Positions 42,800 to 51,531 of a stretch of DNA of 64,000 nucleotides are shown here, in pieces; position 1 is the first letter of the stretch, and each line of letters opens with the position of its first letter. The stretch spans positions 1-64,000 of the forward strand of contig CASDZK010000032.1 of NCBI GenBank assembly GCA_949286165.1, given 5' to 3'. Origin of the DNA: an uncultured Alistipes sp. Lineage in GTDB: Bacteria > Bacteroidota > Bacteroidia > Bacteroidales > Rikenellaceae. A program made the translations under genes and the position numbers. The notes below the pieces were generated by a model that searched no databases, was not told the DNA's origin, and was given only the letters and a program-made list of their open reading frames with translations.

Positions 42800-44194
42800 T
42801 TACTGGATATGTACGGATTCGCCATAAGCAGCGGCAGCAGCTTCCATAACCGCTTCGCTCAGGGTCGGGTGCGGATGTATCGTATGAATGATATCCATGG
42901 ACTTGGCTTTCATCTTTAGCGATATGCCTGCCTCCATAATCATCTCCGTAACATTCGTGCCGATAAAATGGGCGCCTAACAAACTATCGTCTTCTTTATT
43001 GAAAATCAGTTTGATGAAACCGTCTTTGTTACCCATGGCCGTAGCTTTTCCCGATGCCGTGTACGGGAATTTCCCGATTCTGGTTTCATATCCTTTCGAT
43101 ACGGCTTCTTTTTCCGTCATGCCTACGGATGCGATTTCCGGAGAAGTATATATGCACGACGGAATATGTGCATAGTTTATGGGAGCCGGAGCTAATCCGG
43201 CAATGGCTTCTACGCAGCAAATAGCTTCTGCAGAAGCGACATGGGCCAATGCAGGCGTGGCGATGACGTCGCCGATGGCATATATTCCTGCCACATTGGT
43301 CCGGTAATATTCGTCGGTTACGATTTTCCCTTTTTGAGTTTCAATGCCGACGGTCTCCAATCCGATATTTTCAAGGTTGGCAATAACTCCTGCGGCCGAT
43401 AATACGATTTCCGCTTCGAGCGTCTGTTCTCCTTTGGCCGTTTCTACCGTTACACGACACTTTTCTTCGGAAACATCTACGCTTTTGACTGCTGTTCCTG
43501 TCATGAACGGTAATCGGGCTTTTCTGAAACATCTTTCCAGATATTTGGATATTTCTTCGTCTTCCGTGGGAACGAGATTAGGCAAATACTCGATAACGGT
43601 TACCCGTGTTCCCAAAGTGTGATAGAAATTGGCCAGTTCTACGCCGATCGCTCCGGAACCGATAACAATCATGCTTTCCGGCTGTTTTTCGAGGGCCAAA
43701 GCCTGACGATAGGAAACTACTTTTTCCCCGTCGATGGGAATACCTGGCAATGCTTTGGGACGCGCTCCCGTCGCGATAATGATGTGAGTTGCCGTTATGG
43801 TCTGCGTTTCTCCGTTTTCAAACCGTACGATTACGTCGTGAGGCGACCGGATGGCTCCATGTCCCGTTATGATTGTAATCTTATGTTTGTTCAACAGATA
43901 TTGCACACCTTTGCTCATGGTTGCCGATACTTCCCGGCTACGGGCCATGATAGCCTTGAAGTCAGGAGTGACGCTTCCGGTTATTTGTATGCCGTATGCG
44001 CCAGCCGATTGCATTTCATGGTAAATGTGAGCGCTACGCAACAAAGCTTTGGTAGGAATACAGCCCCAATTCAGACATATTCCACCTATTTCCGCCTGCT
44101 CGATAATCGCAACGCTTTTCCCTAATTGTGCGGCACGTATGGCAGCTACATATCCTCCAGGCCCGCTGCCGATAACAGCTATATCGAAATCCAT
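42800..44194 (-). CDS. lpdA: Dihydrolipoyl dehydrogenase
   Basis: This 464-residue FAD enzyme (E3) reoxidises dihydrolipoamide with NAD. It has the FAD Rossmann GSGPGGYVAAIRAAQLG, the redox-active disulfide GGICLNWGCIPTKA (Cys-x4-Cys), the NAD-site GSGAIGVELA, and the C-terminal HIHPHPTLSEA with the catalytic His-Glu pair. No E1/E2 genes are in the window, so it may serve glycine cleavage or a branched-chain complex elsewhere. A promoter is visible at 44,221-44,251. Confidence 0.95.
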   Translation of the reverse strand: MDFDIAVIGSGPGGYVAAIRAAQLGKSVAIIEQAEIGGICLNWGCIPTKALLRSAHIYHEMQSAGAYGIQITGSVTPDFKAIMARSREVSATMSKGVQYLLNKHKITIITGHGAIRSPHDVIVRFENGETQTITATHIIIATGARPKALPGIPIDGEKVVSYRQALALEKQPESMIVIGSGAIGVELANFYHTLGTRVTVIEYLPNLVPTEDEEISKYLERCFRKARLPFMTGTAVKSVDVSEEKCRVTVETAKGEQTLEAEIVLSAAGVIANLENIGLETVGIETQKGKIVTDEYYRTNVAGIYAIGDVIATPALAHVASAEAICCVEAIAGLAPAPINYAHIPSCIYTSPEIASVGMTEKEAVSKGYETRIGKFPYTASGKATAMGNKDGFIKLIFNKEDDSLLGAHFIGTNVTEMIMEAGISLKMKAKSMDIIHTIHPHPTLSEAVMEAAAAAYGESVHIQ

Positions 44195-44220
44195 ATTGAA
44201 TGCTTGTTTTGTTTCTCATG

Positions 44221-44251
44221 CAAAGTTAGCCGAAAAATAGAGGAAAACAAC
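44221..44251 (-). promoter_or_regulatory. Promoter of lpd
   Basis: On the minus strand GTTG (44,248-44,251), 19 bases, TAACTTTG (44,221-44,228). This is a good match to the phylum consensus with one mismatch in -33. Confidence 0.6.
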
Positions 44252-44383
44252 GCAATAAAACATAAAAATGGAAAGATCCGGAATATTGAATTAGATTGTA
44301 TATTTAAGAAAAACAAAACATTGAGAAGTGCAGGTCGGGAAGGCTATTGTCGTTTTATTATTACATGAACGACGGAATCGGAA

Positions 44384-44423
44384 AAAACGTCGCCTTTTTG
44401 TATGATTGAAGCGACGTTTTTAT
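44384..44423 (-). terminator. Terminator after the DUF4919-type gene
   Basis: An 11-bp stem (AAAAACGTCGC and its complement) with an 18-base loop and a T-run on the minus strand, starting 13 bases past the stop of the gene at 44,436. Confidence 0.8.
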
Positions 44424-44435
44424 TGTATGAATGTC

Positions 44436-45299
44436 TCAGTATTTTAGATCTTTAATATATTTGGACGAACGGGGATTTTGATACGGATTGAATTCGAATC
44501 GTCTTTTAGGCTGAGTATTTTCGATTTTAAGGTTTTCTTGCAAAGGCACCGAAAAAATACGGCCTGTATTGAAATAATATCCTCTCGCATCTCCATTTTT
44601 AACAGGTAAATGAAAATATTCGATTTGAGCCGTTACATATATACGTTTGGATGGACGTGCTTTTAAAGATGCCAACAGGTCCAACATATCGCTTCGGTAT
44701 AATACATGCCATGGCGATTTGTCCGATAATCCCGTTCCGGACGACATGATAGCTTGTTTAATCATTTTCAGTTGATAACTGTACCGTTTTGCCAGTTCCG
44801 TCTCTCCGGACATTTGATAAATGTAAGTCAAAAAATTGGTAAAATTCATGCTGAACGGTTCGCTTTGCAAAGAAAGCAAACAAAGCCGTTCCACTTCCCG
44901 AAACAATTCGGGCGAAAGCATGAGACTGTCCTTGTTTTGACTCAAGACCAACGCCAAACTGTCACTGTAAATCCGTTTCTGCAACGGTTGATAATCGGAA
45001 CTGAAAGAATAGCCGTAATACAAATGACGGTAATCCTCCAGATTGAGTGTTGTGTCGCCTGCCTGATACCGGGAAAACAACTCGGGATAAAAATAAGGAG
45101 AAGTATCCGTATTGATTTCCCTGAAAATTTTATCGTAATCCGGAGCCGACGGATATTCGGCTCCGGAAATTTGATTCTGCGCAAAAAGATTCACAGAAAA
45201 AAACGAAAAAACGGCCAGGCAACCGTACAACGTATTTTTAAGAAAATTTCTTCCCGTATTACAAGGAATATTTTTCGATTTGAGTTTGAATTTTTGCAT
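44436..45299 (-). CDS. Exported DUF4919-type protein
   Basis: This 287-residue protein has a basic leader and signal-like hydrophobic segment (NTLYGCLAVFSFFSVNLFAQ, about 21-40), so it is exported. The body is helical with TSPYFYPELFSRYQAGDTT and YYGYSFSSDYQPL, the conserved DUF4919 block of Bacteroidota. No activity is known. Starting at MQKFKLKSK (45,299) it overlaps the end of dapA by 41 bases, so the pair is probably coupled. Confidence 0.75.
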   Translation of the reverse strand: MQKFKLKSKNIPCNTGRNFLKNTLYGCLAVFSFFSVNLFAQNQISGAEYPSAPDYDKIFREINTDTSPYFYPELFSRYQAGDTTLNLEDYRHLYYGYSFSSDYQPLQKRIYSDSLALVLSQNKDSLMLSPELFREVERLCLLSLQSEPFSMNFTNFLTYIYQMSGETELAKRYSYQLKMIKQAIMSSGTGLSDKSPWHVLYRSDMLDLLASLKARPSKRIYVTAQIEYFHLPVKNGDARGYYFNTGRIFSVPLQENLKIENTQPKRRFEFNPYQNPRSSKYIKDLKY

Positions 45300-46149
45300 A
45301 TACTTTTTCACAAACCGGAACGAGCGGAAGACGCAATTTATTCTCAATAAGCCCTTTACAATGAAGAGCCGCTTTTACTCCGGCAGGATTACCGTCTTCG
45401 AAAAGAGCATCGGTCGCTTCCAGCAATTTCATGTAATGAACGCGCGCAATTTCCGGTTTATTGTCCAAAGCGGCATGAATCATGTCGCAAAACGTTTTCG
45501 GAAAAGCTCCGGCAGCCACTGAAATAACCCCGTCACCGCCTAACCCGATTATGGATGTCGCTAAATTGTCTTCCCCGGAAATAACTAAAAAGTTTTCAGG
45601 TCTGTCGCGAAGAATATAAGCCGACTGAAATAGATTGCCCGACGCTTCTTTGATGCCGATAATGTTCGAAAAATCGTGAGCGAGCCGTAACGTGGTTGCA
45701 GCGGAAATGTTGCTTCCCGTGCGTCCGGGAACATTGTATAAAATAACCGGTAGCGGAGAGGCTTCCGCAATGGCTTTATAATGTGCGTAAATTCCGTTCT
45801 GAGAAGGTTTATTGTAATAGGGAGATACGGACAACAGCGCGTCGATCCCCTCGGTATCCAACGTTGCTATATTTCTTAGCACTTCGGCCGTATTGTTTCC
45901 CCCTACTCCGTAAACAATGGGTTTTCGACCTTGGTTTTTCCGAATAACGAATCGAAGCACTTCTGCTTTTTCCGTAGCCGTCATCGTCGCACTTTCTCCG
46001 GTAGTTCCCAAAACGACCAGATAGTCTATTCCCCCGGCAATGTTGTATTCGATAAGCCTTTCCAATGCAGGAAAATCAATATCTCCGACTGTATTGAACG
46101 GCGTAACCAAAGCGACGCCTACTCCTCTCAGGTGGTTGTTTTTTCCCAT
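45259..46149 (-). CDS. dapA: 4-hydroxy-tetrahydrodipicolinate synthase
   Basis: This 296-residue class I aldolase condenses pyruvate with aspartate semialdehyde in lysine/meso-DAP synthesis. The beta-strand GTTGESATM motif binds pyruvate, the catalytic Tyr is in LYNVPGRTG and the Schiff-base Lys is in GIKEASG. Length is standard. It lies just downstream of korC (2-base gap), perhaps co-transcribed by read-through. Confidence 0.95.
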   Translation of the reverse strand: MGKNNHLRGVGVALVTPFNTVGDIDFPALERLIEYNIAGGIDYLVVLGTTGESATMTATEKAEVLRFVIRKNQGRKPIVYGVGGNNTAEVLRNIATLDTEGIDALLSVSPYYNKPSQNGIYAHYKAIAEASPLPVILYNVPGRTGSNISAATTLRLAHDFSNIIGIKEASGNLFQSAYILRDRPENFLVISGEDNLATSIIGLGGDGVISVAAGAFPKTFCDMIHAALDNKPEIARVHYMKLLEATDALFEDGNPAGVKAALHCKGLIENKLRLPLVPVCEKVYAKIQTQIEKYSL

Positions 46150-46151
46150 TT

Positions 46152-46700
46152 TTAATTTTGTTTTTGTACGATTTCCATTCCTGTTTCGATAGCTTTTTCG
46201 TTGGCGGGAATCGTAGCGTGTACCCGTTCCGGCAGCGACTTTCTCAGTCCGTTGCGGATACTGTCGGCCGAAAGCATGGGAGGTAATATCTTCAATAACG
46301 CACCTAACACAATCATGTTGAATACCCGAACGTTACCTATTTCCGCGGCTTTTTCGGCCGCTTCAACCGCATAAATACGAATGTCTTTCCGATTGGAAGG
46401 CCGGGTAATTCCGTTAGGATCGTACAATAGTATTCCTCCGACTTTTATTTTACCTTCGAATTTGTCCAACGACTGTTGGTTCAACACTACCGCTATATCG
46501 TATTCGTGTATAACGGGAGAACTGATGGGACGGTCGCTGATGATGACGGTAACGTTAGCCGTACCTCCGCGCATTTCCGGACCGTACGAAGGCATCCAGG
46601 TCACTTCCTGTCCCTGCATGACCGCCGAATACGCTAAAATTTTTCCCATGGACAATACGCCTTGTCCGCCAAATCCTGCAATTATAATTTCTTGTTTCAT
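46152..46700 (-). CDS. korC: 2-oxoacid:ferredoxin oxidoreductase gamma subunit
   Basis: This 182-residue subunit has AGFGGQGVLSMGKILAYSA (about 6-24) and PSYGPEMRGGTANVTV, the KorC/VorC pattern. Together with the genes at 46,853-48,945 it forms a four-subunit 2-oxoacid:ferredoxin oxidoreductase, oxidising 2-oxoglutarate or branched 2-oxoacids to acyl-CoA with reduced ferredoxin. The start is MKQEIIIAG at 46,700. It is separated from korB by 152 bases and has its own -7 element. Confidence 0.9.
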   Translation of the reverse strand: MKQEIIIAGFGGQGVLSMGKILAYSAVMQGQEVTWMPSYGPEMRGGTANVTVIISDRPISSPVIHEYDIAVVLNQQSLDKFEGKIKVGGILLYDPNGITRPSNRKDIRIYAVEAAEKAAEIGNVRVFNMIVLGALLKILPPMLSADSIRNGLRKSLPERVHATIPANEKAIETGMEIVQKQN

Positions 46701-46747
46701 CGGTTTGTATGGTTCCACACTGAGTTATAATTGCCCTATCTTCGGTG

Positions 46748-46755
46748 CAAATATA
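46748..46755 (-). promoter_or_regulatory. -7 promoter element of korC-dapA
   Basis: TATATTTG on the minus strand, 48 bases before the korC ATG, suggests independent transcription of korC from korDAB; no clear -33. Confidence 0.4.
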
Positions 46756-46852
46756 AAACAAATGTCTTGATTCTTGATATCCCGAAAAAGAATAAATGGG
46801 TTATTCGAATACGGGCTTCCGTTTATCCTCTTGATTTTAATTCGTTAGAATT

Positions 46853-47611
46853 TCAAATATCTTTGAGATCCCCTAACGGATATTGTTTCAACATATGTTC
46901 TTCCATCCATCGGTTAGCGGCTACGGGCGACATTTTCCATCCTGAATTGCAAGTCGCTACGATTTCCACAAAAGAAGTTCCTTTCCCGTCCATGGATTTT
47001 TGAAAAGCTTTTTTCAAGGCGCTTTTCGCTTTGCGTACCGCAGCGGGTTTATGCACGGCTTGGCGGGTAACGTAACTTACCCCGTCGAGATGACAAAGCA
47101 TATCGGCGATTTTTACAGGGAATCCGTGCAGTTGAGGATCCCGGCCTTCAGGCGTTGTAGCGGTTTTCATGCCGATCAGCGTCGTAGGTGCCATTTGTCC
47201 TCCGGTCATTCCGTAAATTCCATTGTTAATAAAAATAATGGTAATATTTTCTCCCCGGTTGCAGGCATGTATGGTTTCTCCTGTTCCGATAGCAGCCAAG
47301 TCGCCATCGCCCTGATAAGTGAAAACCATATTGTCCGGATTCAGTCTTTTTAAAGCGGAAGCGATGGCCGGCGCTCTTCCGTGAGCGGCTTCTATCCAAT
47401 CTATGTCTATATAATCGTAAGCGAATACTCCGCATCCTACCGGAGAAATGCCTATGCATTTGTGTTCGAGCTGGAGTTCGTCAATTACTTCGGCGATCAG
47501 TTTGTGCAGGGTCCCATGGCTGCATCCTGGGCAGTAATGCATGACTTTATCGGTCAGCAATCGGGCTTTCGCATAAACCGGTTGTTCTTGATTTTGAATA
47601 TTTGATAACAT
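46853..47611 (-). CDS. korB: 2-oxoacid:ferredoxin oxidoreductase beta subunit
   Basis: This 252-residue thiamine diphosphate-binding subunit has MHYCPGCSHGTLHKLI (about 24-39, the Cys-x2-Cys cluster region), the ThDP/Mg motif QGDGDLAAIG and the later NNGIYGMTGGQMAPTT. It is the catalytic partner of KorA. The start at 47,611 is 3 bases from the korA stop, so translation is coupled. Confidence 0.93.
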   Translation of the reverse strand: MLSNIQNQEQPVYAKARLLTDKVMHYCPGCSHGTLHKLIAEVIDELQLEHKCIGISPVGCGVFAYDYIDIDWIEAAHGRAPAIASALKRLNPDNMVFTYQGDGDLAAIGTGETIHACNRGENITIIFINNGIYGMTGGQMAPTTLIGMKTATTPEGRDPQLHGFPVKIADMLCHLDGVSYVTRQAVHKPAAVRKAKSALKKAFQKSMDGKGTSFVEIVATCNSGWKMSPVAANRWMEEHMLKQYPLGDLKDI

Positions 47612-47614
47612 GAT

Positions 47615-48703
47615 TTAATCTTCTTTCGTTAAAGATACTAAAGCGTCGAAAACTTCATTGGGCGAAGGAATCATGCCTCCGCAACGGCCGTAATGCCGTA
47701 TCTTGATTTGTTTTTCCGCTGCGAGGCGTACATCTTCGACCATTTGTCCCATGCTCATTTCTACGGCCAGAATGCCTTTTACCCGTTTGGATAATTCCGC
47801 AATAGGTTCGACCGGGAACGGATAAAGCGTGATCGGCCGCAACAAACCTGCCTTGATTCCTGCAGCTCGCGCCAGTTCTACGCATTTATGGCTGATACGG
47901 GCTGAAGAACCGTAAGCTACAATCAGATATTCGGCATCGTCGCATTCGAATTCCTGATAACGTACCTCTTTTTTTTCGATGGTTCTGTATTTGCGTTGCA
48001 GATGTAAGTTGAATTCTTCCTGTTGCAAGGAATCGAGATTTACAGAGGTAATGACATTGGATTTTCCGTTGCGTTTACTGCCTGTGGAAGCCCAACTGCC
48101 GTAACGTCGTTCTATTTCGGCATTGGAAAGCCGCGGAGTCGGAGCTTTCAGAACGACTTTTTCCATCATCTGGCCGATGATCCCGTCGGAGAGAATAATG
48201 ACCGGCGTACGGTATTTGAAAGCCAGATCGAATGCGTCTTCAACGAAATCATTCATTTCCTGTACGGAATAAGGTGCCAGAACAATCACATGGTAATCTC
48301 CGTGTCCCCCTCCTTTGACAATCTGAAAATAGTCGCTTTGCGCCGGCTGAATCGTGCCTAATCCGGGACCGCCGCGCATGATATCTACAATAACGCAGGG
48401 TAATTCGGCTCCTGCAATATAAGAAATACCTTCGGACATCAGGCTGATTCCCGGGCTTGAGGAGGAGGTCATGACTCGTTTTCCCATGGCTGCGCCTCCG
48501 TATAACATATTGATGGACGCCACTTCGCTTTCTGCCTGCAACACCACCATTCCGGTCGTTTCCCACGGTTTCAGCTCCATGAGTGTTTCCATGATTTCCG
48601 TTTGCGGCGTGATCGGATAACCGAAATAACCGTCGCATCCGGCGCGTACGGCAGCATGGGCGATTACCTCATTTCCTTTCATCAATCTTATTTCTTCTTT
48701 CAT
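47615..48703 (-). CDS. korA: 2-oxoacid:ferredoxin oxidoreductase alpha subunit
   Basis: This 362-residue subunit has FYGYPITPQTEI-like GYFGYPITPQTEIMETL (about 25-41), SSSPGISLMSEG and RGGPGLGTIQPAQSDY, conserved in KorA/VorB alpha chains. The longer frame (to 48,904) runs through korD and is spurious; MKEEIRLMKGNE is the family start. It sits 11 bases downstream of korD. Whether 2-oxoglutarate or branched 2-oxoacids are the substrate is not readable. Confidence 0.93.
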   Translation of the reverse strand: MKEEIRLMKGNEVIAHAAVRAGCDGYFGYPITPQTEIMETLMELKPWETTGMVVLQAESEVASINMLYGGAAMGKRVMTSSSSPGISLMSEGISYIAGAELPCVIVDIMRGGPGLGTIQPAQSDYFQIVKGGGHGDYHVIVLAPYSVQEMNDFVEDAFDLAFKYRTPVIILSDGIIGQMMEKVVLKAPTPRLSNAEIERRYGSWASTGSKRNGKSNVITSVNLDSLQQEEFNLHLQRKYRTIEKKEVRYQEFECDDAEYLIVAYGSSARISHKCVELARAAGIKAGLLRPITLYPFPVEPIAELSKRVKGILAVEMSMGQMVEDVRLAAEKQIKIRHYGRCGGMIPSPNEVFDALVSLTKED

Positions 48704-48714
48704 TATCCTGAAAC

Positions 48715-48945
48715 TTATTTTTCTACTTTTTTTCTGAATACGGTAATGCAACTGTCCGGACACACGATGGCACAGGAAGCACATCCGACACAACCGTCTT
48801 TCTCTGTCAGATAACAATAATGGTAGCCTTTTCCGTTTACCTGTTTGTGTAAAGCGATTACTTGGGGAGGACATACTTCTATGCATACGCCGCATCCCTT
48901 GCATCGTTCCGTATCTATCGTAATGGACCCTTTTATCGTTGCCAT
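48715..48945 (-). CDS. korD: Two-cluster ferredoxin subunit of the 2-oxoacid oxidoreductase
   Basis: This 76-residue protein has two [4Fe-4S] motifs (CKGCGVCIEVCP, about 15-26, and CVGCASCAIVCP, about 52-63), the delta subunit that takes electrons from the oxidoreductase to ferredoxin. It heads the korD-A-B cluster. A -7-like TACTTTTG lies at 49,032-49,039. Confidence 0.92.
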   Translation of the reverse strand: MATIKGSITIDTERCKGCGVCIEVCPPQVIALHKQVNGKGYHYCYLTEKDGCVGCASCAIVCPDSCITVFRKKVEK

Positions 48946-49120
48946 ATCAAAGAACTGTTTTAAGTATGAAACTGTTTTTTCGCTTTTTTATTATCAGAGC
49001 TTTTACCCGAAGGTCAAGCGCGTTTTCGAAGCAAAAGTACAGTCGTTTTTTTCGGCAGGAAATGAAAAAAGGACGGATTTACTATATCCAAAAAAATGAA
49101 AGAACAAGTAAGAAAGAAAA

Positions 49121-49157
49121 AAATACGGAATTCTTTTTCAAAGAGAATTCCGTATTT
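49121..49157 (-). terminator. Terminator after the DUF1015 gene
   Basis: A hairpin with AAATACGGAATTCT paired to its complement, followed on the minus strand by a run of seven T, 38 bases beyond the DUF1015 stop. Confidence 0.85.
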
Positions 49158-49194
49158 CAAATATCGCTGTTTTATTGTTTATGTCAATGATTCG

Positions 49195-50436
49195 CTAATC
49201 TAACTTATGAATAATCAGACCCGAACGCAATTTAGGCTCGAACCATGTCGTTTTCGGCGGCATTATATTTCCACTATCGGCAATATCGATCAATTGTTTC
49301 ATGGAAACGGGATATAACGCAAAAGCAACTTTCATTTCTCCGCTATCCACCCGTTTTTTTAATTCTTCCAGTCCCCTTATTCCTCCGACAAAATCAATCC
49401 GTTTGTCGGTTCTGAGATCTTTGATACCGAGAATATCGTTCAAAATTTTGTCAGAGAGGATAGTAACATCCAATACTCCGATCGGATCAAAGTCGTTATA
49501 AGTGCCCGGTTTGGCCGTCAAGCTGTACCATTTATGATTCAAATACATTCCGAAATTGTGTAGTTCTACGGGCTTGTAAATCGTTTCTCCGATTTCCCGT
49601 ATTTCAAAACAATCGCTTAGTTTTTTAAGAAAATCATCTTCCGAAAGCCCGTTCAAATCTTTGACTACGCGATTGTAATCTATGATTTTCAGTTGATTAT
49701 CAGGAAATATAACGGCTAAAAAATAACAATATTCTTCATTCCCCGTATGTGTGGGATTAGCGGCTTTCTTTTCGCTTCCTACCAAGGCTGCCGCTGCTGT
49801 ACGATGATGCCCGTCAGCAACGTATAGAGCAGGAATTTTTTCGAAAATAGTCGTGATCCGCTTATTCGTTTCAGGATCGTCAATACACCAAAACGTATGT
49901 CCGAACCCGTCTTCCGCCGTGAAATCGTATTCCGGTTCCTGTGTCGAGACAATTTTGGAAACAATTTCATCCATTTCTTTACAAGCCGGATAAGAAAAGA
50001 ATACGGGTTCGAGATTAGCGTTTTGTATCCGGACGTGTTTCATCCGGTCCTCCTCTTTATCGCGTCGGGTAAGTTCGTGTTTTTTGATTTTACCGCTCAG
50101 GTAATCTTCGAAATGACAACAAGCGACCAATCCGTATTGGGTTCTCCCGTCCATAGTCTGGGCATAGATATAGTATTTTTCTTCTCTATCTTGCACCAGC
50201 CACCCGTTGGCTTGCCATTTTTTGAAATTTTCGACAGCTTTATCATAAACCTTTTCCGAATGTTCGTCTGCGATAGGGGTAAAGTCGATTTCCGGTTTAA
50301 TAATATGCAACAATGATTTTTCTCCCGCTTCTTGTTGAGCTTCCTGGGAATTCAATACGTCGTAGGGCCGGGAGGCAACTTCCGATGCGTAAGCTTTCGG
50401 CGGACGTATCCCTTTGAACGGTTTTATCTTTACCAT
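49195..50436 (-). CDS. DUF1015 family protein
   Basis: This 413-residue protein opens with KPFKGIRPPKAYASEVASRPYDVL (about 5-28) and has ADGHHRTAAA with conserved His residues near residue 207, plus GGIRGLEELKKRV near the end; all are DUF1015 hallmarks. The family is often next to serine-synthesis genes, as here behind serC-serA. It has a Rossmann-like alpha/beta character with no proven catalysis. A role in serine or phosphoserine metabolism is inferred from context only. An imperfect inverted repeat lies between it and serA. Confidence 0.85.
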   Translation of the reverse strand: MVKIKPFKGIRPPKAYASEVASRPYDVLNSQEAQQEAGEKSLLHIIKPEIDFTPIADEHSEKVYDKAVENFKKWQANGWLVQDREEKYYIYAQTMDGRTQYGLVACCHFEDYLSGKIKKHELTRRDKEEDRMKHVRIQNANLEPVFFSYPACKEMDEIVSKIVSTQEPEYDFTAEDGFGHTFWCIDDPETNKRITTIFEKIPALYVADGHHRTAAAALVGSEKKAANPTHTGNEEYCYFLAVIFPDNQLKIIDYNRVVKDLNGLSEDDFLKKLSDCFEIREIGETIYKPVELHNFGMYLNHKWYSLTAKPGTYNDFDPIGVLDVTILSDKILNDILGIKDLRTDKRIDFVGGIRGLEELKKRVDSGEMKVAFALYPVSMKQLIDIADSGNIMPPKTTWFEPKLRSGLIIHKLD

Positions 50437-50485
50437 GTCTGTTGTTTTTTAGCGTTAAAACGTTCGGTCGATGAAAATATGAAAG

Positions 50486-50586
50486 TGAGGGCGCCCCAAA
50501 AGGGTACTTTCTGCGTTACGCTTGACTCGAAAATCCTCATGTACGTCAGCGCAAGCCTTGAAATTCCTCCTTTTGAGTTACCCTCA
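50486..50586. repeat. Imperfect inverted-repeat element in the serA-DUF1015 gap
   Basis: The arms TGAGGGCGCCCCAAAAGG and TGAGGGTAACTCAAAAGG (the latter on the minus strand) face each other about 100 bases apart with a non-palindromic middle. It resembles interspersed elements I have seen in Bacteroidota genomes, but no second copy is in this window. It fills most of the 161-base gap. Confidence 0.55.
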
Positions 50587-50597
50587 TGAAATAGACC

Positions 50598-51521
50598 TTA
50601 TTTATTGACTTGAAAACGACGGTCTCCGGTTTGGAAAAAAGCTACGATTTGGTTCGCGGCGGCCAATCCTGCATTGATGTTGGCTTCGGCGGTTTCCGCC
50701 CCCATCTTTTTAGGGGTAGAAAATACTCGTTTTCCGAATTTCTCTTGCAATACCGCATAATTATCCGGCAAAATATCCGTTGCATATTTCAGATCGGCAC
50801 GTTCCGCAAGCAATTCGCATAGTTGCTCCTCGTCCACGACTTCTTTACGAGCCGTATTGATAATGGAAGCTCCCTGCGGCAAACGCTCCAATAAAGCTTT
50901 ATTCAGACTTCTCCGGGTTTGTTCGTTAGCAGGAATATGTACGGATACGTAATTGCTGACGGAGTATAATTCTTCTACGGAAGAAACCGGAACGACACCG
51001 TCTTTTTCATATACGGTCGGATCGGAAATGAACGGATCGTATGCATAAACTTCCATACCCAACGCCTTCCCGTAACGGCCGACGATACGGCCGACATTGC
51101 CATAAGCATGTATACCCAGTTTTTTCCCTTTGATCTCGGAACCTGTTCCCGGAGTAAATTGATTTCTGGCCATGAAAATCATCATACCGATAGCCAGTTC
51201 GGCTACCGCATTGGAATTTTGTCCGGGAGTATTCATGACGGTTATACCTTTGGCCGTACTGGTATTCAGATCGACGTTATCGTATCCTGCTCCGGCGCGA
51301 ACCACGACTTTCAAATGAGGCGCGGCATTCAACACTTCCCGTGTGACTTTGTCGCTGCGAATAATCAATGCATCCGCATCTTTTACCGCATCGAGCAGTT
51401 GTTGTTTGTCGGTATATTTTTCTAAAAAGACGGTCGTATATCCCGCTTTGTCGAAAATATTTTTAATGCCGTTCGTGGCCGCAGCCGCAAACGGTTTTTC
51501 TGTAGCTATTAAAACTTTCAT
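50598..51521 (-). CDS. serA: D-3-phosphoglycerate dehydrogenase, short type
   Basis: This 307-residue enzyme oxidises 3-phosphoglycerate to phosphohydroxypyruvate. The NAD-binding GIHAYGNVGRIVGRYGKALG (about 150-169), the catalytic Arg in VVRAGAGYDNVD, and the His/Glu segments are recognisable. It lacks the regulatory ACT domain, which makes it shorter than the E. coli enzyme. The start is MKVLIATEKPF; the frame's extra 16 residues are unconserved. serC is 10 bases upstream. Confidence 0.9.
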   Translation of the reverse strand: MKVLIATEKPFAAAATNGIKNIFDKAGYTTVFLEKYTDKQQLLDAVKDADALIIRSDKVTREVLNAAPHLKVVVRAGAGYDNVDLNTSTAKGITVMNTPGQNSNAVAELAIGMMIFMARNQFTPGTGSEIKGKKLGIHAYGNVGRIVGRYGKALGMEVYAYDPFISDPTVYEKDGVVPVSSVEELYSVSNYVSVHIPANEQTRRSLNKALLERLPQGASIINTARKEVVDEEQLCELLAERADLKYATDILPDNYAVLQEKFGKRVFSTPKKMGAETAEANINAGLAAANQIVAFFQTGDRRFQVNK

Positions 51522-51531
51522 AAAACTTCGG

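Noticed and set aside
49096..49190. A small plus-strand lysine-rich peptide between korD and DUF1015
   Set aside because: It consists of A-rich sequence and runs through the DUF1015 terminator hairpin.
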